This document shows positions 24,100 through 34,185 of a stretch of 64,000 nucleotides of DNA, piece after piece. The stretch comes from Halorientalis marina (lineage in GTDB: Archaea; Halobacteriota; Halobacteria; Halobacteriales; Haloarculaceae): NCBI RefSeq assembly GCF_023028345.1, contig NZ_CP095487.1, positions 868,001-932,000 of the forward strand. Direction: 5' to 3'. The position numbers and the translations under genes are program-made. The notes beneath the pieces are model-generated. The model did no database searches, had not been told where the DNA came from, and saw only the letters and a program-made list of their open reading frames with translations. Numbering within the stretch: the stretch's first letter is position 1; every line of letters begins with the position of its first letter.

Positions 24100-25770
24100 A
24101 TGACGTGGCATATCACACTCGACGCGGACACGTACGAGGGGGCCCGTCGCGAGTTCGAGTGGGACCTGCCCGACGACTACAACATCGCCCACGACACGCT
24201 CCGGAAACACGACCGGACGGACCGGCCGGCCCTCCACCAGGCGTACCCGGACGGGCGGCGCGAGACGTACACGTTCGACGACCTCGACCGGCTTTCGAAC
24301 CAGGTGGCGAACGGCCTGGCCGCCCTCGGCGTCGAGCGCGGCGACCGCGTGGCCGTGGTCGTCCCACAGAAGCCGGCGAACCCGCTGACTCACCTCGCCT
24401 GCTGGAAACTCGGCGCGGTGTCGCTCCCGCTCTCGGTGCTTTTCGGCCCCGACGCGCTCGAATACCGGTTTCGGGACAGCGACGCACGTGTGGCGGTCGT
24501 CGACGCGAGCGTTCGCGATGCGGTCGACGAGGCCCGCACGGAGTGCCCGAACCTCGACCACGTCGTCGAGGTCGACGGCGACGCCGCGGGTGACGTGCTG
24601 GGGTTCGAGGCCTTCCGATCGGGCCGGGACGACCAGCGCGAACTCGCCGACACGGACCCGGACACGCCGGCCATCGTGATGTACACGTCGGGCTCGACGG
24701 GGCCGCCGAAGGGCGTCCTCCACGGTCAGGGCGTCTGGGCGGGCCACTGCCCGGCCGCATACATGTACTACGAGCGGGACGTGTTCGACTCGACGTTCTG
24801 GACGCCGGCGGACTGGGCTTGGATCGGCGCGCTGGGCGACCTGGTCTTTCCCGCCTGGCACTACGGCCGGCCGATCGTGGGCTACCCGATGGGGTCGTTC
24901 GACGCCGAGACGGCCTTCGAACTGCTGGCGGAGTTCGGTGTCACCGATTCCTTCCTCCCGCCGACGGCGATTCGGATGATGATGTCGGTCGACGACCCGA
25001 CGGCGCGCTACGACCTCGCGCTGAAGGCCATCGCCTCGGGCGGGGAGCCGCTGACGCCGGAAATCCTCGACTGGGCGGACGAGACGCTCGACGGCGTCGC
25101 GGTCAACGAACTGTACGGGCAGACCGAGGCGAACCTGCTGGTCTGTAACTGCCGGGACTGGTTCCCGGCACAGGCCGAGAGCATGGGCAAGCCCGTGCCG
25201 GGCCACGAGGTGGCGATCATCGACCCGGAGACCGGTGAGCAACTGCCGACGGGCGAGGTGGGGATGATCGCGGTCCGGCGCGAGGGTGACCCCGTCGTCT
25301 TCCGGGAGTATCTGAACCAACCGGAGAAGACCGAGGCGGCGACCGTCGACGGCTGGCACCTGACGGAGGACCTCGGCTACCGCGACGCGGACGGGTACTG
25401 CTGGTTCAAGGCCCGCGACGACGACGTGATCATCACCTCGGGCTACCGCGTCGGGCCGGGCGAGGTCGAGAGCGCGATCCTCGAACACCCGGACGTGGCA
25501 CAGGCCGGCGTCATCGGCATCCCGGACGAGACGCGGGGGGAAGTGATCAAGGCGTTCGTCCAGTCGGTCGACGGGGTGACCGGCGACGACGACCTCCGCG
25601 CGGCGATCAGGGGCATCGTGCGCGAGCGCCTGGCCGAGTACGAGTACCCCCGGGAGATCGAGTTCGTCGACGCGCTCCCGCAGACGACGACGGGGAAGAT
25701 ACAGCGACGCAAACTCCGCGAGCGTGACGCTGGCGGTGCGAGCGCGGAGGGCGGGAGCGAGGGCAACTAG
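24100..25770 (+). CDS. AMP-forming acyl-CoA synthetase
   Basis: A 556-residue adenylate-forming enzyme that activates a carboxylic acid to its acyl-CoA via acyl-AMP. Motifs: P-loop YTSGSTGPPKGV at about 195-206, the A5-like NELYGQTEAN at about 344-353, the A7/A8 hinge DVIITSGYRVGPGEVE near 443-458 and the C-terminal catalytic Lys in TTGKIQRRKL near 531-540. The sequence resembles medium-chain acyl-CoA synthetases of the acetyl-/propionyl-CoA-like subgroup; the exact acid cannot be inferred. The stop overlaps that of the convergent ferredoxin gene by four bases (CTAG). Confidence 0.92.
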   Translation: MTWHITLDADTYEGARREFEWDLPDDYNIAHDTLRKHDRTDRPALHQAYPDGRRETYTFDDLDRLSNQVANGLAALGVERGDRVAVVVPQKPANPLTHLACWKLGAVSLPLSVLFGPDALEYRFRDSDARVAVVDASVRDAVDEARTECPNLDHVVEVDGDAAGDVLGFEAFRSGRDDQRELADTDPDTPAIVMYTSGSTGPPKGVLHGQGVWAGHCPAAYMYYERDVFDSTFWTPADWAWIGALGDLVFPAWHYGRPIVGYPMGSFDAETAFELLAEFGVTDSFLPPTAIRMMMSVDDPTARYDLALKAIASGGEPLTPEILDWADETLDGVAVNELYGQTEANLLVCNCRDWFPAQAESMGKPVPGHEVAIIDPETGEQLPTGEVGMIAVRREGDPVVFREYLNQPEKTEAATVDGWHLTEDLGYRDADGYCWFKARDDDVIITSGYRVGPGEVESAILEHPDVAQAGVIGIPDETRGEVIKAFVQSVDGVTGDDDLRAAIRGIVRERLAEYEYPREIEFVDALPQTTTGKIQRRKLRERDAGGASAEGGSEGN

Positions 25771-26081
25771 AGCGCGTCGAAATCGATACCGAGCAACTCC
25801 TCCTGAATCTCGCCGCCGGCGACGAACCGGCAGTCGTCCTCGGGGGTCGCACAGCAGATGAGGACGTAGCCGTCCTCGCGCTGGCCGCGGTCGAGCGCGA
25901 CGCCTTCGCGGTCGACCGCGCCGGACTCCATCCGGGCGGCACAGGAAGTACACTGGCCGGCTCGACAGGAGTATGGGAGGTCGAGGCCGGCGTCTTCGGC
26001 CGCGTCCAGCACGTACTCGTCGGGGGCGACGTCGACGACGGTCTCCTCGCCGTCGACCTCGATGGTCACCTCGTAGCTCAT
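25767..26081 (-). CDS. Plant-type 2Fe-2S ferredoxin
   Basis: A 104-residue ferredoxin with the cluster ligands in the pattern C-R-A-G-Q-C-T-S-C and a distal Cys in L-I-C-C around residues 75-76. It carries one electron at low potential. Its length and the acidic surface match haloarchaeal plant-type ferredoxins, but the long N-terminal insertion of the main haloarchaeal ferredoxin is absent. It follows the 93-residue gene by one base and sits downstream of the R2lox-like gene, so the three form an operon in which it is the likely electron donor to the diiron centre. Confidence 0.93.
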   Translation of the reverse strand: MSYEVTIEVDGEETVVDVAPDEYVLDAAEDAGLDLPYSCRAGQCTSCAARMESGAVDREGVALDRGQREDGYVLICCATPEDDCRFVAGGEIQEELLGIDFDAL

Positions 26082-26082
26082 C

Positions 26083-26364
26083 CTACAGGCCCTGGCGCAT
26101 CTCCCAGATGCTGAGTGCCTCCAATCGCGAATCGCTCTCCGTGTCGGGGTTCTCGCCGGCGCTGACGGCGACGCCCTCGGCGGTGACGCTGCCGTCGCCG
26201 CTGGCGTCGAGGATGAATGATACGTTCTCGTAGACTTCCTCCGGGTCGACGCCGTGTTCCTCGGCGGCCTCGGTGATGCGTCGGTTTACTTCGTCGTCTT
26301 CAGCGGTGTAGGAACCGCCGCTCAGTTCCGGCCAGTCGAAATCGGGAATCTCTGTCTCGCTCAT
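26083..26364 (-). CDS. Small acidic protein between R2lox-like and ferredoxin genes
   Basis: A 93-residue acidic protein without recognised domain. The N-terminal 20 residues carry W-P-E-L-S-G-G-S-Y; the middle is a helix pair (about 25-55) and the C-terminus ends in an L-E-A-L-S-I-W-E-M helix. There are no Cys, membrane helices or signal peptide. It lies 25 bases after the R2lox-like gene and one base before the ferredoxin gene, so it is probably a third component of the same redox unit, such as a coupling protein; that role is inferred from position only. Confidence 0.75.
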   Translation of the reverse strand: MSETEIPDFDWPELSGGSYTAEDDEVNRRITEAAEEHGVDPEEVYENVSFILDASGDGSVTAEGVAVSAGENPDTESDSRLEALSIWEMRQGL

Positions 26365-26389
26365 TGTGTTGTGGTGTCGTCGGTGGTCG

Positions 26390-27487
26390 TCAGTCGTCGT
26401 CCGCTGCGGTCACGTCGGTGCTGCCCTGCAGTCGCTCGGCGCGGCGTTCGTGCAGTTCGCGTGCCTGTTCGATGTTGCGGTCGAAGACGCCCTCGTCGAC
26501 CTTGGACTTGCAGAGCTCGGCCTGTTCGCCGGCGAAGCGGGCGAACTCGCCGGGGTCGAACGACTCCAGCCCGAGGGACTCGACGAACACGTCGTGATAG
26601 AGGTTGCTGAACCGGCTCAGTACCTCGTCGATGTTTGCGTCGAGCGGGTCCGTGTTGTCGGGGTGCCCGGGGTCGGTGCAGATGTACACGGCGAGGTCGT
26701 AGATGTCCGGGAGGTCGGTCTTGACTTGGTCCCAGACGGCCGCGTCGACGCCCTGATATTCGGGTTTGCCGGCGCGTTCTTTTTCCAGCAGTTCCTTGAC
26801 GATCTCGATGCCGGCGGTGATGTGCCGCCCCTCGTCGGTCGAGATGAGCTGGAAGCCCTTGCTGAGGCTCGGTAGTTCGGCGTTTTGCATCATCCGGTTG
26901 CGGATGAAGTACCCCCCGCGGGCGATGATCCCCTCGACGCCGAGGTTGTAGTTGGTCGTCGCCCGCGCGATGTCGACGGGGTCGGCGCCCATTTCGGTGG
27001 CCGCCGAGAGCAACTGGCGCTGGCGGTCGAACAGGCGCTTGTACCCCCCGGAGCCGGCGGTCAGGGGAACGCGTTCGACCCCGTTTTGCCGGCCCTCACC
27101 AGTGCTCGAGACGACGTCGTCGGGAATGACGTTCTCGACGTACCAGGTGAAAAACTGGGTGTGTTTCGCCTCCTCGAACGCGAGGTTGGCGTAGAACATC
27201 TCCTTGACGGAGTTGTTGTCGAGATACGGCGACCCGGCCATCTGGATCAGCCGCGAGGCGTCCTGTGCGACCTCCTGCTCACCGTCCATGAACACACAGA
27301 TCAACCGGGCGAACTGCTCGCTCTCGTCGTCGTCCATGTTCGCCCACGTCTCCCTGTCCTTCTCGACCGGCACCTGCTCGATGAGCTTCTCCGCGTTCCA
27401 GCCGCCCAATTCGACGCCCTTCTGGAACAACTCGTATATTTTGTCATCGCTGTCGATGCGGTTCCCATAATTAACTGTGCCAGACAT
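26390..27487 (-). CDS. R2lox-like diiron (Mn/Fe) oxidase, ribonucleotide reductase R2 fold
   Basis: A 365-residue ferritin-like protein. Metal ligands are visible in the usual order: a Glu in G-E-Q-E (about residue 70), E-E-A-K-H-T-Q-F (about 105-112), Y-N-L-G-V-E-G with a Glu, and D-E-G-R-H-I (about 220-225). The F-E-E-A-K-H-T-Q signature is that of R2lox, the ligand-binding oxidase branch of R2, rather than of nucleotide reductase R2. The reaction is likely O2-dependent oxidation of an organic substrate rather than radical generation for NrdA. ATG 27487 is chosen over a TTG six bases upstream; TTTATAATG lies about 30 bases before it. It leads the three-gene operon with ferredoxin. Confidence 0.8.
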   Translation of the reverse strand: MSGTVNYGNRIDSDDKIYELFQKGVELGGWNAEKLIEQVPVEKDRETWANMDDDESEQFARLICVFMDGEQEVAQDASRLIQMAGSPYLDNNSVKEMFYANLAFEEAKHTQFFTWYVENVIPDDVVSSTGEGRQNGVERVPLTAGSGGYKRLFDRQRQLLSAATEMGADPVDIARATTNYNLGVEGIIARGGYFIRNRMMQNAELPSLSKGFQLISTDEGRHITAGIEIVKELLEKERAGKPEYQGVDAAVWDQVKTDLPDIYDLAVYICTDPGHPDNTDPLDANIDEVLSRFSNLYHDVFVESLGLESFDPGEFARFAGEQAELCKSKVDEGVFDRNIEQARELHERRAERLQGSTDVTAADDD

Positions 27488-27663
27488 ACTCAACCATCCC
27501 GTTGGAATCTATCATTATAAATCCAATGGTAAATAGGGATACTGGTAATACCAGCCTGTCAGAAGCGACTTCAGCGGCTCCAGGTTCAGTACCGCGGTTT
27601 TTTCCTGTCCGTATTAGTATAATGAATTATAAGGATATTTGGGTCGTGTTGGTCATCCGTATC

Positions 27664-28101
27664 ATGGGAATCGATTTCGTGGACGAACCGGACGAGTGGA
27701 TGGACGAGTGGATGCACCAGGTCAACGAGAACACCGACTATCACGAGACGGGCGAGGGCTGGGGCGTCGATTTCAACGGCAACTACATCTTCCGGGTGAA
27801 CCCGGGCGACAGCCCGATGGAGGAACCAATCACGAACTTCGCGGAGGTGAGTGACGGCGCGGTCCACAGCGTGGAGAATGTCGACCCGGACGAGATCGAG
27901 GAGTACGATTACGGGTTCATCTACGAGGGGTCGTACGACAGCTGGAAGCAGTTGATCCACGGCGAGATCGGCCCCATCGACGGGCTGATGAGCGGTGCCT
28001 TCGACGTGGTCGGCGACATGCAGCTCATGCTCCAGTACACCGACGGGGCGTCGACGCTCGCGAGCGCCGCCAATCAGGTCGACACCGAGTTCCCGTACTG
28101 A
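27664..28101 (+). CDS. SCP2 sterol-binding-like protein
   Basis: A 145-residue acidic protein. The central strands (Y-I-F-R-V-N-P-G), the loop with D-S-W-K-Q-L-I-H-G-E, and the C-terminal G-D-M-Q-L-M-L-Q-Y helix follow the SCP2 layout, where a W-x-x-L-I-x-G element and a G-D-x-x-x-x-x helix are conserved. The family binds lipids or acyl-CoA in a hydrophobic tunnel. An upstream extension to 27502 is not protein-like and was dropped; ATATAA-like GAATTATAAGG lies about 30 bases before ATG 27664. It is divergent from the R2lox-like operon and precedes the ArsA-like gene. Confidence 0.75.
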   Translation: MGIDFVDEPDEWMDEWMHQVNENTDYHETGEGWGVDFNGNYIFRVNPGDSPMEEPITNFAEVSDGAVHSVENVDPDEIEEYDYGFIYEGSYDSWKQLIHGEIGPIDGLMSGAFDVVGDMQLMLQYTDGASTLASAANQVDTEFPY

Positions 28102-28198
28102 CGGGGAGGTCACGCGGCGCCCGGACAGGGCCTGTCACGAGCAGTCACCTCGGACGCGGACGGAATCGGATTTATGTTCGGAGTCGCAAGGCGGTGCC

Positions 28199-29143
28199 AT
28201 GACGGAGTTCGTGCTGTACGGGGGGAAAGGCGGAGTCGGCAAGACGACGCTCGCGGCGGCGACGGGGCTACGGAGCGCACGGGCGGGGAACCGGACGCTG
28301 GTCGTCAGCACCGACCCGGCACACAGTATCGCGGACGCCTACGAGTCGGCGGTGGGGGAGACGCCGACGCGGGTGACCGAGGAGGCGGACCTGTACGCCC
28401 TGGAGATCGATCCCAGCGAACGGTTCGAGCGCCGGTACGGCGACACCTTCGAGCGGATGCTCGATGACGTGCAGTCACTGGGCATCGACCTGACACAGGG
28501 GGACGTCTCCTCGGTGACCGAACACGGGCTGATCCCGGGAGCCGACGAGATCGCGGTCGTCGACCTGTTCGCGGAGTACGACGACCATCCCGACTGGGAC
28601 GTCGTGGTCTTCGATACGGCGCCGACGGGCCACACCCTGCGGCTGCTGGAGCTGCCCGACGTGATGGACTCGACGATGGGGACCCTGCTGGGGATGAAAC
28701 AGCAACTCAGGTCGGTGACGAGCACGGTGTCGAGTATGCTCGGGCGCGGTGACGACGACGAGGACGAGTCGGCGTCCTACGGGGACCAGATGGAGCGGCT
28801 CCAGACCCGGATGGAGGCGGTCGCGGACCGGCTCCGGAACGGCGACCGGACTGGCTTTCGCGTCGTGACCATCCCCGAGCGGATGGCCGTGACCGAGACC
28901 GAACGCCTGCTGGGCGAACTCGGTGCGTCAGGAATCTCGGTCGACCACGTGCTGGCGAACAAGGTGTTACAGGACCCCTCGGAGGACTGTCCGACCTGCT
29001 GGCCGCGCCACAAGAACCAGCAGGCCGCCCTCTCGACGGCCCGGGAGTCGTTCGAACCGGCGGTGCGGGAGGTGCCACTGGTGCCGGGCGCCGAGGGCGT
29101 CGACCGCGTCGAGGCCGTCGCCGAGTACGTCGAAGCGGTCTGA
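28199..29143 (+). CDS. ArsA/Get3-family ATPase
   Basis: A 314-residue P-loop ATPase of the ArsA/Get3 type. The deviant Walker A GGKGGVGKTT is at about residues 8-17, switch I S-T-D-P-A-H-S at about 40-46, switch II D-T-A-P-T-G-H-T near 142-149, and a C-P-T-C pair near residue 264 that in Get3 holds the zinc of the dimer. The family delivers tail-anchored proteins to membranes (Get3) or pumps arsenite (ArsA, two tandem copies); one single copy here favours a Get3-like or related role. ATG 28199 gives the canonical N-terminus; longer in-frame starts are spurious. Confidence 0.92.
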   Translation: MTEFVLYGGKGGVGKTTLAAATGLRSARAGNRTLVVSTDPAHSIADAYESAVGETPTRVTEEADLYALEIDPSERFERRYGDTFERMLDDVQSLGIDLTQGDVSSVTEHGLIPGADEIAVVDLFAEYDDHPDWDVVVFDTAPTGHTLRLLELPDVMDSTMGTLLGMKQQLRSVTSTVSSMLGRGDDDEDESASYGDQMERLQTRMEAVADRLRNGDRTGFRVVTIPERMAVTETERLLGELGASGISVDHVLANKVLQDPSEDCPTCWPRHKNQQAALSTARESFEPAVREVPLVPGAEGVDRVEAVAEYVEAV

Positions 29144-29298
29144 GCCGGCGGGCTGGCACTGCCCGGTGGCCGACCGGGGCCCAGCCCCGTGGGGCGTGTA
29201 AAACCTCAGATCACGTCGAGTGCCGAAATCCACGAACCGTTGATACGGTGAGCGACCACAGTATGAACTAGGACCCACGACGGCGTTCTGGCTCACCG

Positions 29299-30930
29299 AT
29301 GGATACGACACACACGACACGGAGCGAGTGGATCCTCGTCACGGTCGGCAGGGTGCCGATGGCGATCGAGTCGTCCCTGCCGGAGTTCGTCCGGCGGAAC
29401 TTCGGCGCGCGAATCTTCGCGCTCGCCTTCCTCTCGATCGTCGTGGCGCCGGGGATCGCGATCCTCCTGACGGACGACGTCCTGACGGCTGCGCTGTTGA
29501 TCGCGTCGATCGTGACGGTCACTGGCTTCCTCGGCTACTGTGAGATGTACCGTGCGCTCAGAGAGATCAACGCCCGCGTCAAGCGACTGGAGGACGGCGA
29601 CTTCGACGTGTCCTTCGAGCGCGAGCGTGTCGACGAGATCGGCGAAACCTACACGGCGCTGGAAAACACCGCCGACTCGCTCGAAACCTCCTTCACCGAG
29701 GCCCGCGAGGCTCGTGAGGAGGCCGAACGGGCACGTGAAGCCGCGGAGGAGGCTCGAGAGGAGGCCGAGAGCGAGCAGGCGGAGTTGTCCGCCCTGACCG
29801 GCCACCTCGAACTGAAGGCGACGGAGTACCGCGAGGCGCTCTCGGCCGCCGCGGACGGCGACCTGACACAGCGGGTCGACAGCGAGAGCATGAACGACGC
29901 GATGGCGGCCGTCGGCGAGGCGATCAACGAGACGCTGGCAGCGCTCGAAGACGCAATCGGGCAGAGCCAGACCGTCGCCGGGCGGATTGCGAGCGAGAGC
30001 GACGCCGTCGCGACCGAAGGACGGCGACTCAGCGAGGAGACGGAGGCCGTCGCGGACGCCGTCGACGAGATCGCGGCCGACGCCGACGACCAACAGACCA
30101 AACTCGGGACCGCCGCCAGCGAGATGTCGACGCTCTCTGCCACCGTCGAGGAGATGTCCTCGTCGGTGACCGAGATCGCAGCGCAGGTCGACGAGGCGAC
30201 CCAGATGGGCCGTCAGGCACAGCAGAGTTCCTCGGAGGCCCAGAGCGCGCTCGACGCGATCAACCACCAGACCGGGCAGGCGGTCGAGGCGGTCGAACGA
30301 CTCGCCGACATCACCGCCGAGGTCGCGGAGGTCGTGACCGTCATCGACGACATCGCCGAGGAGACGAACATCCTCGCACTCAATGCCTCTATCGAGGCCG
30401 CTCGCGCGGGCGAGGCCGGCGAGGGGTTCGCCGTCGTCGCCAACGAAGTGAAGGCACTCGCCGAGGAGACGCGGGCGGCGACGACCGACGTGTCGGACCT
30501 CGTCGCGGACATCGAGGAGGGTGTCGAGGAGACTCGCGAGGAGATGCTGGACATGCGTTCACGGGTCAGCGACGGGAGCGACACGATCACGACCACTATC
30601 TCGACGCTGGGGGAGGTCGTCGCGGAGGTCGAACAGGTCAACGACGCCGTCCAGGAGATCGACCGTGCGGCCGACGAACAGGCCAACTCCGCCCAGGAAG
30701 TCGTTGCGCTCATCGACGACGTGAGCGCTATCGGGGACCGCACCGCCCGGAGCGCGGACGACCTCGCGTCGACGGCCGCCCAGCAACGCTCGCTGGTCTC
30801 GGAGATGACCGACGCGGTCGGGTCGTTCAGCGACGAGGCGACGACGCTGGAGGCCGATCTCGACGGGTTCACCGTCGCGGCCGAGGCGGACCAGACGGTG
30901 GAGCGCGTGGCCGAGCCGAGCGACGACTGA
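29299..30930 (+). CDS. Methyl-accepting chemotaxis-type transducer without sensor domain
   Basis: A 543-residue Htr-type transducer. Two transmembrane helices lie at about residues 38-57 and 61-80, followed by a HAMP domain (about 81-130), a long coiled coil with further HAMP-like segments and the highly conserved signalling hairpin ([18 protein letters not shown], about 352-370). The loop between the helices is only a few residues, so the protein has no extracellular sensor and may work with a separate sensor or sense membrane state. It signals to CheA/CheW in the polar array; methylation sites are Glu/Gln pairs in the flanking helices. An alternative start at MAIESS (29359) would leave both helices intact. 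Confidence 0.9.
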   Translation: MDTTHTTRSEWILVTVGRVPMAIESSLPEFVRRNFGARIFALAFLSIVVAPGIAILLTDDVLTAALLIASIVTVTGFLGYCEMYRALREINARVKRLEDGDFDVSFERERVDEIGETYTALENTADSLETSFTEAREAREEAERAREAAEEAREEAESEQAELSALTGHLELKATEYREALSAAADGDLTQRVDSESMNDAMAAVGEAINETLAALEDAIGQSQTVAGRIASESDAVATEGRRLSEETEAVADAVDEIAADADDQQTKLGTAASEMSTLSATVEEMSSSVTEIAAQVDEATQMGRQAQQSSSEAQSALDAINHQTGQAVEAVERLADITAEVAEVVTVIDDIAEETNILALNASIEAARAGEAGEGFAVVANEVKALAEETRAATTDVSDLVADIEEGVEETREEMLDMRSRVSDGSDTITTTISTLGEVVAEVEQVNDAVQEIDRAADEQANSAQEVVALIDDVSAIGDRTARSADDLASTAAQQRSLVSEMTDAVGSFSDEATTLEADLDGFTVAAEADQTVERVAEPSDD

Positions 30931-31116
30931 GACCGTCGCCCACCTACGGAGTCCTATTCTCAGCCGAACGGTGGATTCTAGCCGAGAACGGCTATCGGAG
31001 TCGTCCTGACCTCGGGGTGTTGCTGCTGATACCCGTTCGCTTCGGTCGGCAGACGGCCATCCGCCCGGCGAGGACATCCTCGGCGAGCGCCCGCCACGGT
31101 TCTGATCGGGCTCCGG

Positions 31117-32789
31117 TCACTGCCCGACCGGCTCGGCTCGGTCGACGTCGTTCTCCGGGACCCGTTGTAGCTCGACCGTGGCGACAGTCCTGCCGTCGGT
31201 CCGCTCGAACGAGACGGTCCCGTCAGAGCGGTCCAGGATCCAGGTGACCAGCCAGAGCCCGATCCCGCTCCCGTGTTCCAGGGGCGTCTCGGACTCCGCG
31301 TCGAGGACGGCGAGTTCGTGGTCCGGGATGCCGGGACCGTCGTCGACGACCCGGATCAGTGCGCGCTCCGCCGTCCGCTCGACGGTCACGGTGACCGTCG
31401 GCGAGTCGCCGTGCAGGAGGGCGTTCTCGAGGAGGTTCTCCAGTGCGACGTCGATCCCGCTGTCGGCTCTGACGCGACAGGTCGGCGGCACGTCGAGTTC
31501 GATGTCGGCGTCGAGGAACTCGTTCTTGAATGAGTCGACGAGACCGGTGAGCGACCGACAGATATCGCGCTCGACGAGACGCTGGTCGCGGTCGACGATC
31601 CGTTCGATGCTCCGTGCTTTCTCGCTCCGCCGGGCGAGTGTCCGACTCTGCTCGACGATCCCCGCCGCGAGGTCGGCTTCCTCGCCGGTCGTCCGTTCCT
31701 CGAGCGTCTCGGCGCGACTGATGACGACGCTGAGGCTGTTTCGGACGTTGTGTCGCAGGACACGCGCGAGTACCTGCTTGAGGAGCGCGAGTTCCGCCTC
31801 CCGCTCTTTCAGCTCGGTAACGTCCCGGAGGACGACGAGCCGACCGGAGACGTCGCCACCCTCGTAGCTGATCGGCGTGACGTTGAGCAGGTAGTGACGC
31901 CGCCGGGTCCCGTGTGTGATCTCGATTTCGGTGTCGGTGTCCGTGGTCCCACGGAGCGCATCGGCGAGCGCCGGACAGTCGCCGAGGACGTCGGCGACGG
32001 GCGCTCCGATGGCGTCGTCGTCGGTGGCGAGCAGTTCGCGGGCGGCGCCGTTGAGGTCAGCTACTCGGTCGTTGGCGTCGATCGTGATGGTCGCCTCTGC
32101 CATCTCGGCCATCGCCCGATCCCGGGCGACGGGTGTCAGCTCGAACAGATCGAGGCGGAACAGGCCGAACGACATGATCACTCCCGCCGGAACGAACGCG
32201 AGCGGCGTCGGATCGACCGCCGGAACGGGCGTCGCGCCGACCACGTGGGCCGCGTTGACGAGGACGATCAGGAGCCCGCCAGCGAGTAGCGTCCCGACCT
32301 GATCGCGGTGGAGGCCCCGCGAGCGCAGCAGCGTGCTGACGAGCATCCCGAGGCCGAGCAGGATGAGCGCGTAGTCATAGAGCGCGTGGACCCACAGGAA
32401 CGGCCCGTTGATCGTGTGCAGCACACCGTTCGCGTCGATGTGCGTGCCGGGGGCTCGTGCCAGCCCGTGGAGCGGGTTCGTCCACAGGGCGAGCTGCACG
32501 GCGGGGACGATCCAGAGCAGTGCGAGGACTCGTTTCAGCGGGAGGTGCCGCTGGCGGTAGAGTTCGTAGCCGAGAACGAACCAACCGGCTGCACCGATCT
32601 CGACGAACGCACGCTCGACGTTCGCGGCGGCGACGGTCACGAAGGGATGCGCCACGAGCAACTGGACGGCGTATGCGAACGCCCAGCCAGCACCGCCGAC
32701 GATGACGAGCCCGAACCCAGTGGTTCCCGGTGTCGTCCAGTGTCTGTACCCGATATAGACGAACGCGATGACAAGCAGGGCTATCTTGA
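31117..32789 (-). pseudogene. 7TM histidine kinase, 3' part of a gene split by an insertion element
   Basis: Most of a haloarchaeal histidine kinase: several membrane helices (the 7TM sensor), a PAS domain, the H-box A-R-V-L-R-H-N-V-R-N-S-L, an N box E-N-L-L-E-N-A-L-L-H-G, D-D-G-P-G-I-P and G-S-G-I-G-L-W. The first membrane helix is cut: reading upstream from residue L-V-A-H the frame continues to 32789, where the TnpB element begins and a stop follows. The 43-base 5' end is found beyond the element (34234-34276); joining them restores the frame. A TTG at 32661 could still start a shortened protein, so partial activity is possible. It autophosphorylates on His in intact relatives. Confidence 0.7.
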
Positions 32790-32931
32790 TTCAGCGAGAG
32801 AATCCCGGCCTTCAGGCCGGGCGTGAATCGCGTACGCCCGGTGCCACAGTCCACGGGGTCTGCCGGGCCGGATATTCTACTTCCACTCCGGTCGGCAAGC
32901 CATTATGTAGCCAGTCCGTCACAGGCTATGT

Positions 32932-34185
32932 ATGGCGAATCAGGTCACGCGCACCTACGTTGCGTCCATTCGCAACCACCAGCAGGTGCGCGACGACCTT
33001 GATTCGCTCGGGTTCGCCGCCTCGAAACTCTGGAACGTCGCCCGATGGACGTGTGACCGCATCTGGGACGAAACCGGGACGATTCCAGACGACAGCACAC
33101 TCAAAGCCTACCTCAAGAATCACGAACGCTACGCGGATTTGAACGCACAATCCAGTCAGGCAATTCTCGAAGAATTGGCTGAAGCGTTCGAGTCGTGGTA
33201 CGCCCACCGCAAGAACGGTAACGAGGACGCGAACCCACCCGGCTACCGCAAGTATGGCGACGACCACCCGCGCTCGACGGTGACGTTCAAAGAGGACGGG
33301 TTCAAGCACGACCCCGACCACGACAGGATTCGACTCTCGAAAGGGGCGAATCTCAAAGAGTCGTGGTCGGACTTCGTTCTCTGTGAGTACGCCGCCGACC
33401 CAGACGTGGACGTACAGAACGTCCAGCAGGTCCGGGCGGTCTGGACCGGCGACGAGTGGGAGTTGCACATCGTCTGTTGTATCGAGACTGGCGACCCGGA
33501 CCCACCCGGCGACCGGGTAGCGGGCATCGACCTCGGCATCTGCAACTTCGCCGCCGTCGCGGTCAGTGACGAGGCCCTACTGTACCCCGGTGGCACACTC
33601 AAAGAGGACGACTACTACTTCCAGAAACAGCGGGCAAAGTGCGACGACAGCGACTCCCGCCAAGCACGACGACTGGACCGGAAGCGCCGGGGCAGACGTG
33701 ACCACTTCTTGCACGCTGTTTCAGCGGATATGGTGGCCGAGTGTGCCGCCCGTAATGTCGGGACGATTGCCGTGGGCGACCTGTCGGGCATCCGCGAGGG
33801 AACCGACTGGAGCGACCACGGCAATCTGGACCTCCACGGGTGGGCGTTCGACCGCTTCATCGAAATGCTGGAATACAAAGCCGCCGAGCGCGGCATCAGC
33901 GTGGAGCGCGTGGACGAACGCGATACCTCGACATCGTGTGCGTCTTGCGGAACCACCGACGACAGCCAGCGCGTCGAACGTGGGCTGTACGTCTGCGAGG
34001 TGTGTGGGCTGGTCGCCAATGCCGACGTGAACGGCGCCGCGAACATCCGACAGAAGGTACTCCCGAGTCTCGCCTGTGACGGGGGAGATAGGGATAACGG
34101 CTGGATGGCACAGCCAGCGGTGCGCCTGTTCGACAAATCCACGGGGCGAGTAGCCCCACAAGAACAGGCGAACCGCGAACCATAA
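32932..34185 (+). CDS. tnpB: TnpB-like RNA-guided nuclease, RuvC-II Glu replaced
   Basis: A 417-residue TnpB (OrfB of IS605). Domains: N-terminal WED/REC part to about residue 190, then RuvC with D200 in GIDLG, a zinc finger with C336/C339 and C355/C358, and D365 in A-D-V-N. At the RuvC-II position the usual Glu is G282 (V-G-D-L), with the spacing (82 and 83 residues to the flanking Asp) matching known TnpB. Either a nearby Glu (for example E289) substitutes or the nuclease is impaired. TnpB cuts DNA guided by an RNA transcribed from the right end. ATG 32932. Confidence 0.93.
   Translation: MANQVTRTYVASIRNHQQVRDDLDSLGFAASKLWNVARWTCDRIWDETGTIPDDSTLKAYLKNHERYADLNAQSSQAILEELAEAFESWYAHRKNGNEDANPPGYRKYGDDHPRSTVTFKEDGFKHDPDHDRIRLSKGANLKESWSDFVLCEYAADPDVDVQNVQQVRAVWTGDEWELHIVCCIETGDPDPPGDRVAGIDLGICNFAAVAVSDEALLYPGGTLKEDDYYFQKQRAKCDDSDSRQARRLDRKRRGRRDHFLHAVSADMVAECAARNVGTIAVGDLSGIREGTDWSDHGNLDLHGWAFDRFIEMLEYKAAERGISVERVDERDTSTSCASCGTTDDSQRVERGLYVCEVCGLVANADVNGAANIRQKVLPSLACDGGDRDNGWMAQPAVRLFDKSTGRVAPQEQANREP

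Noticed and set aside
23734..25953. 739-codon minus-strand frame opposite the surface protein and acyl-CoA synthetase
   Set aside because: Arg/Val-rich antisense of two convincing genes, no domain.
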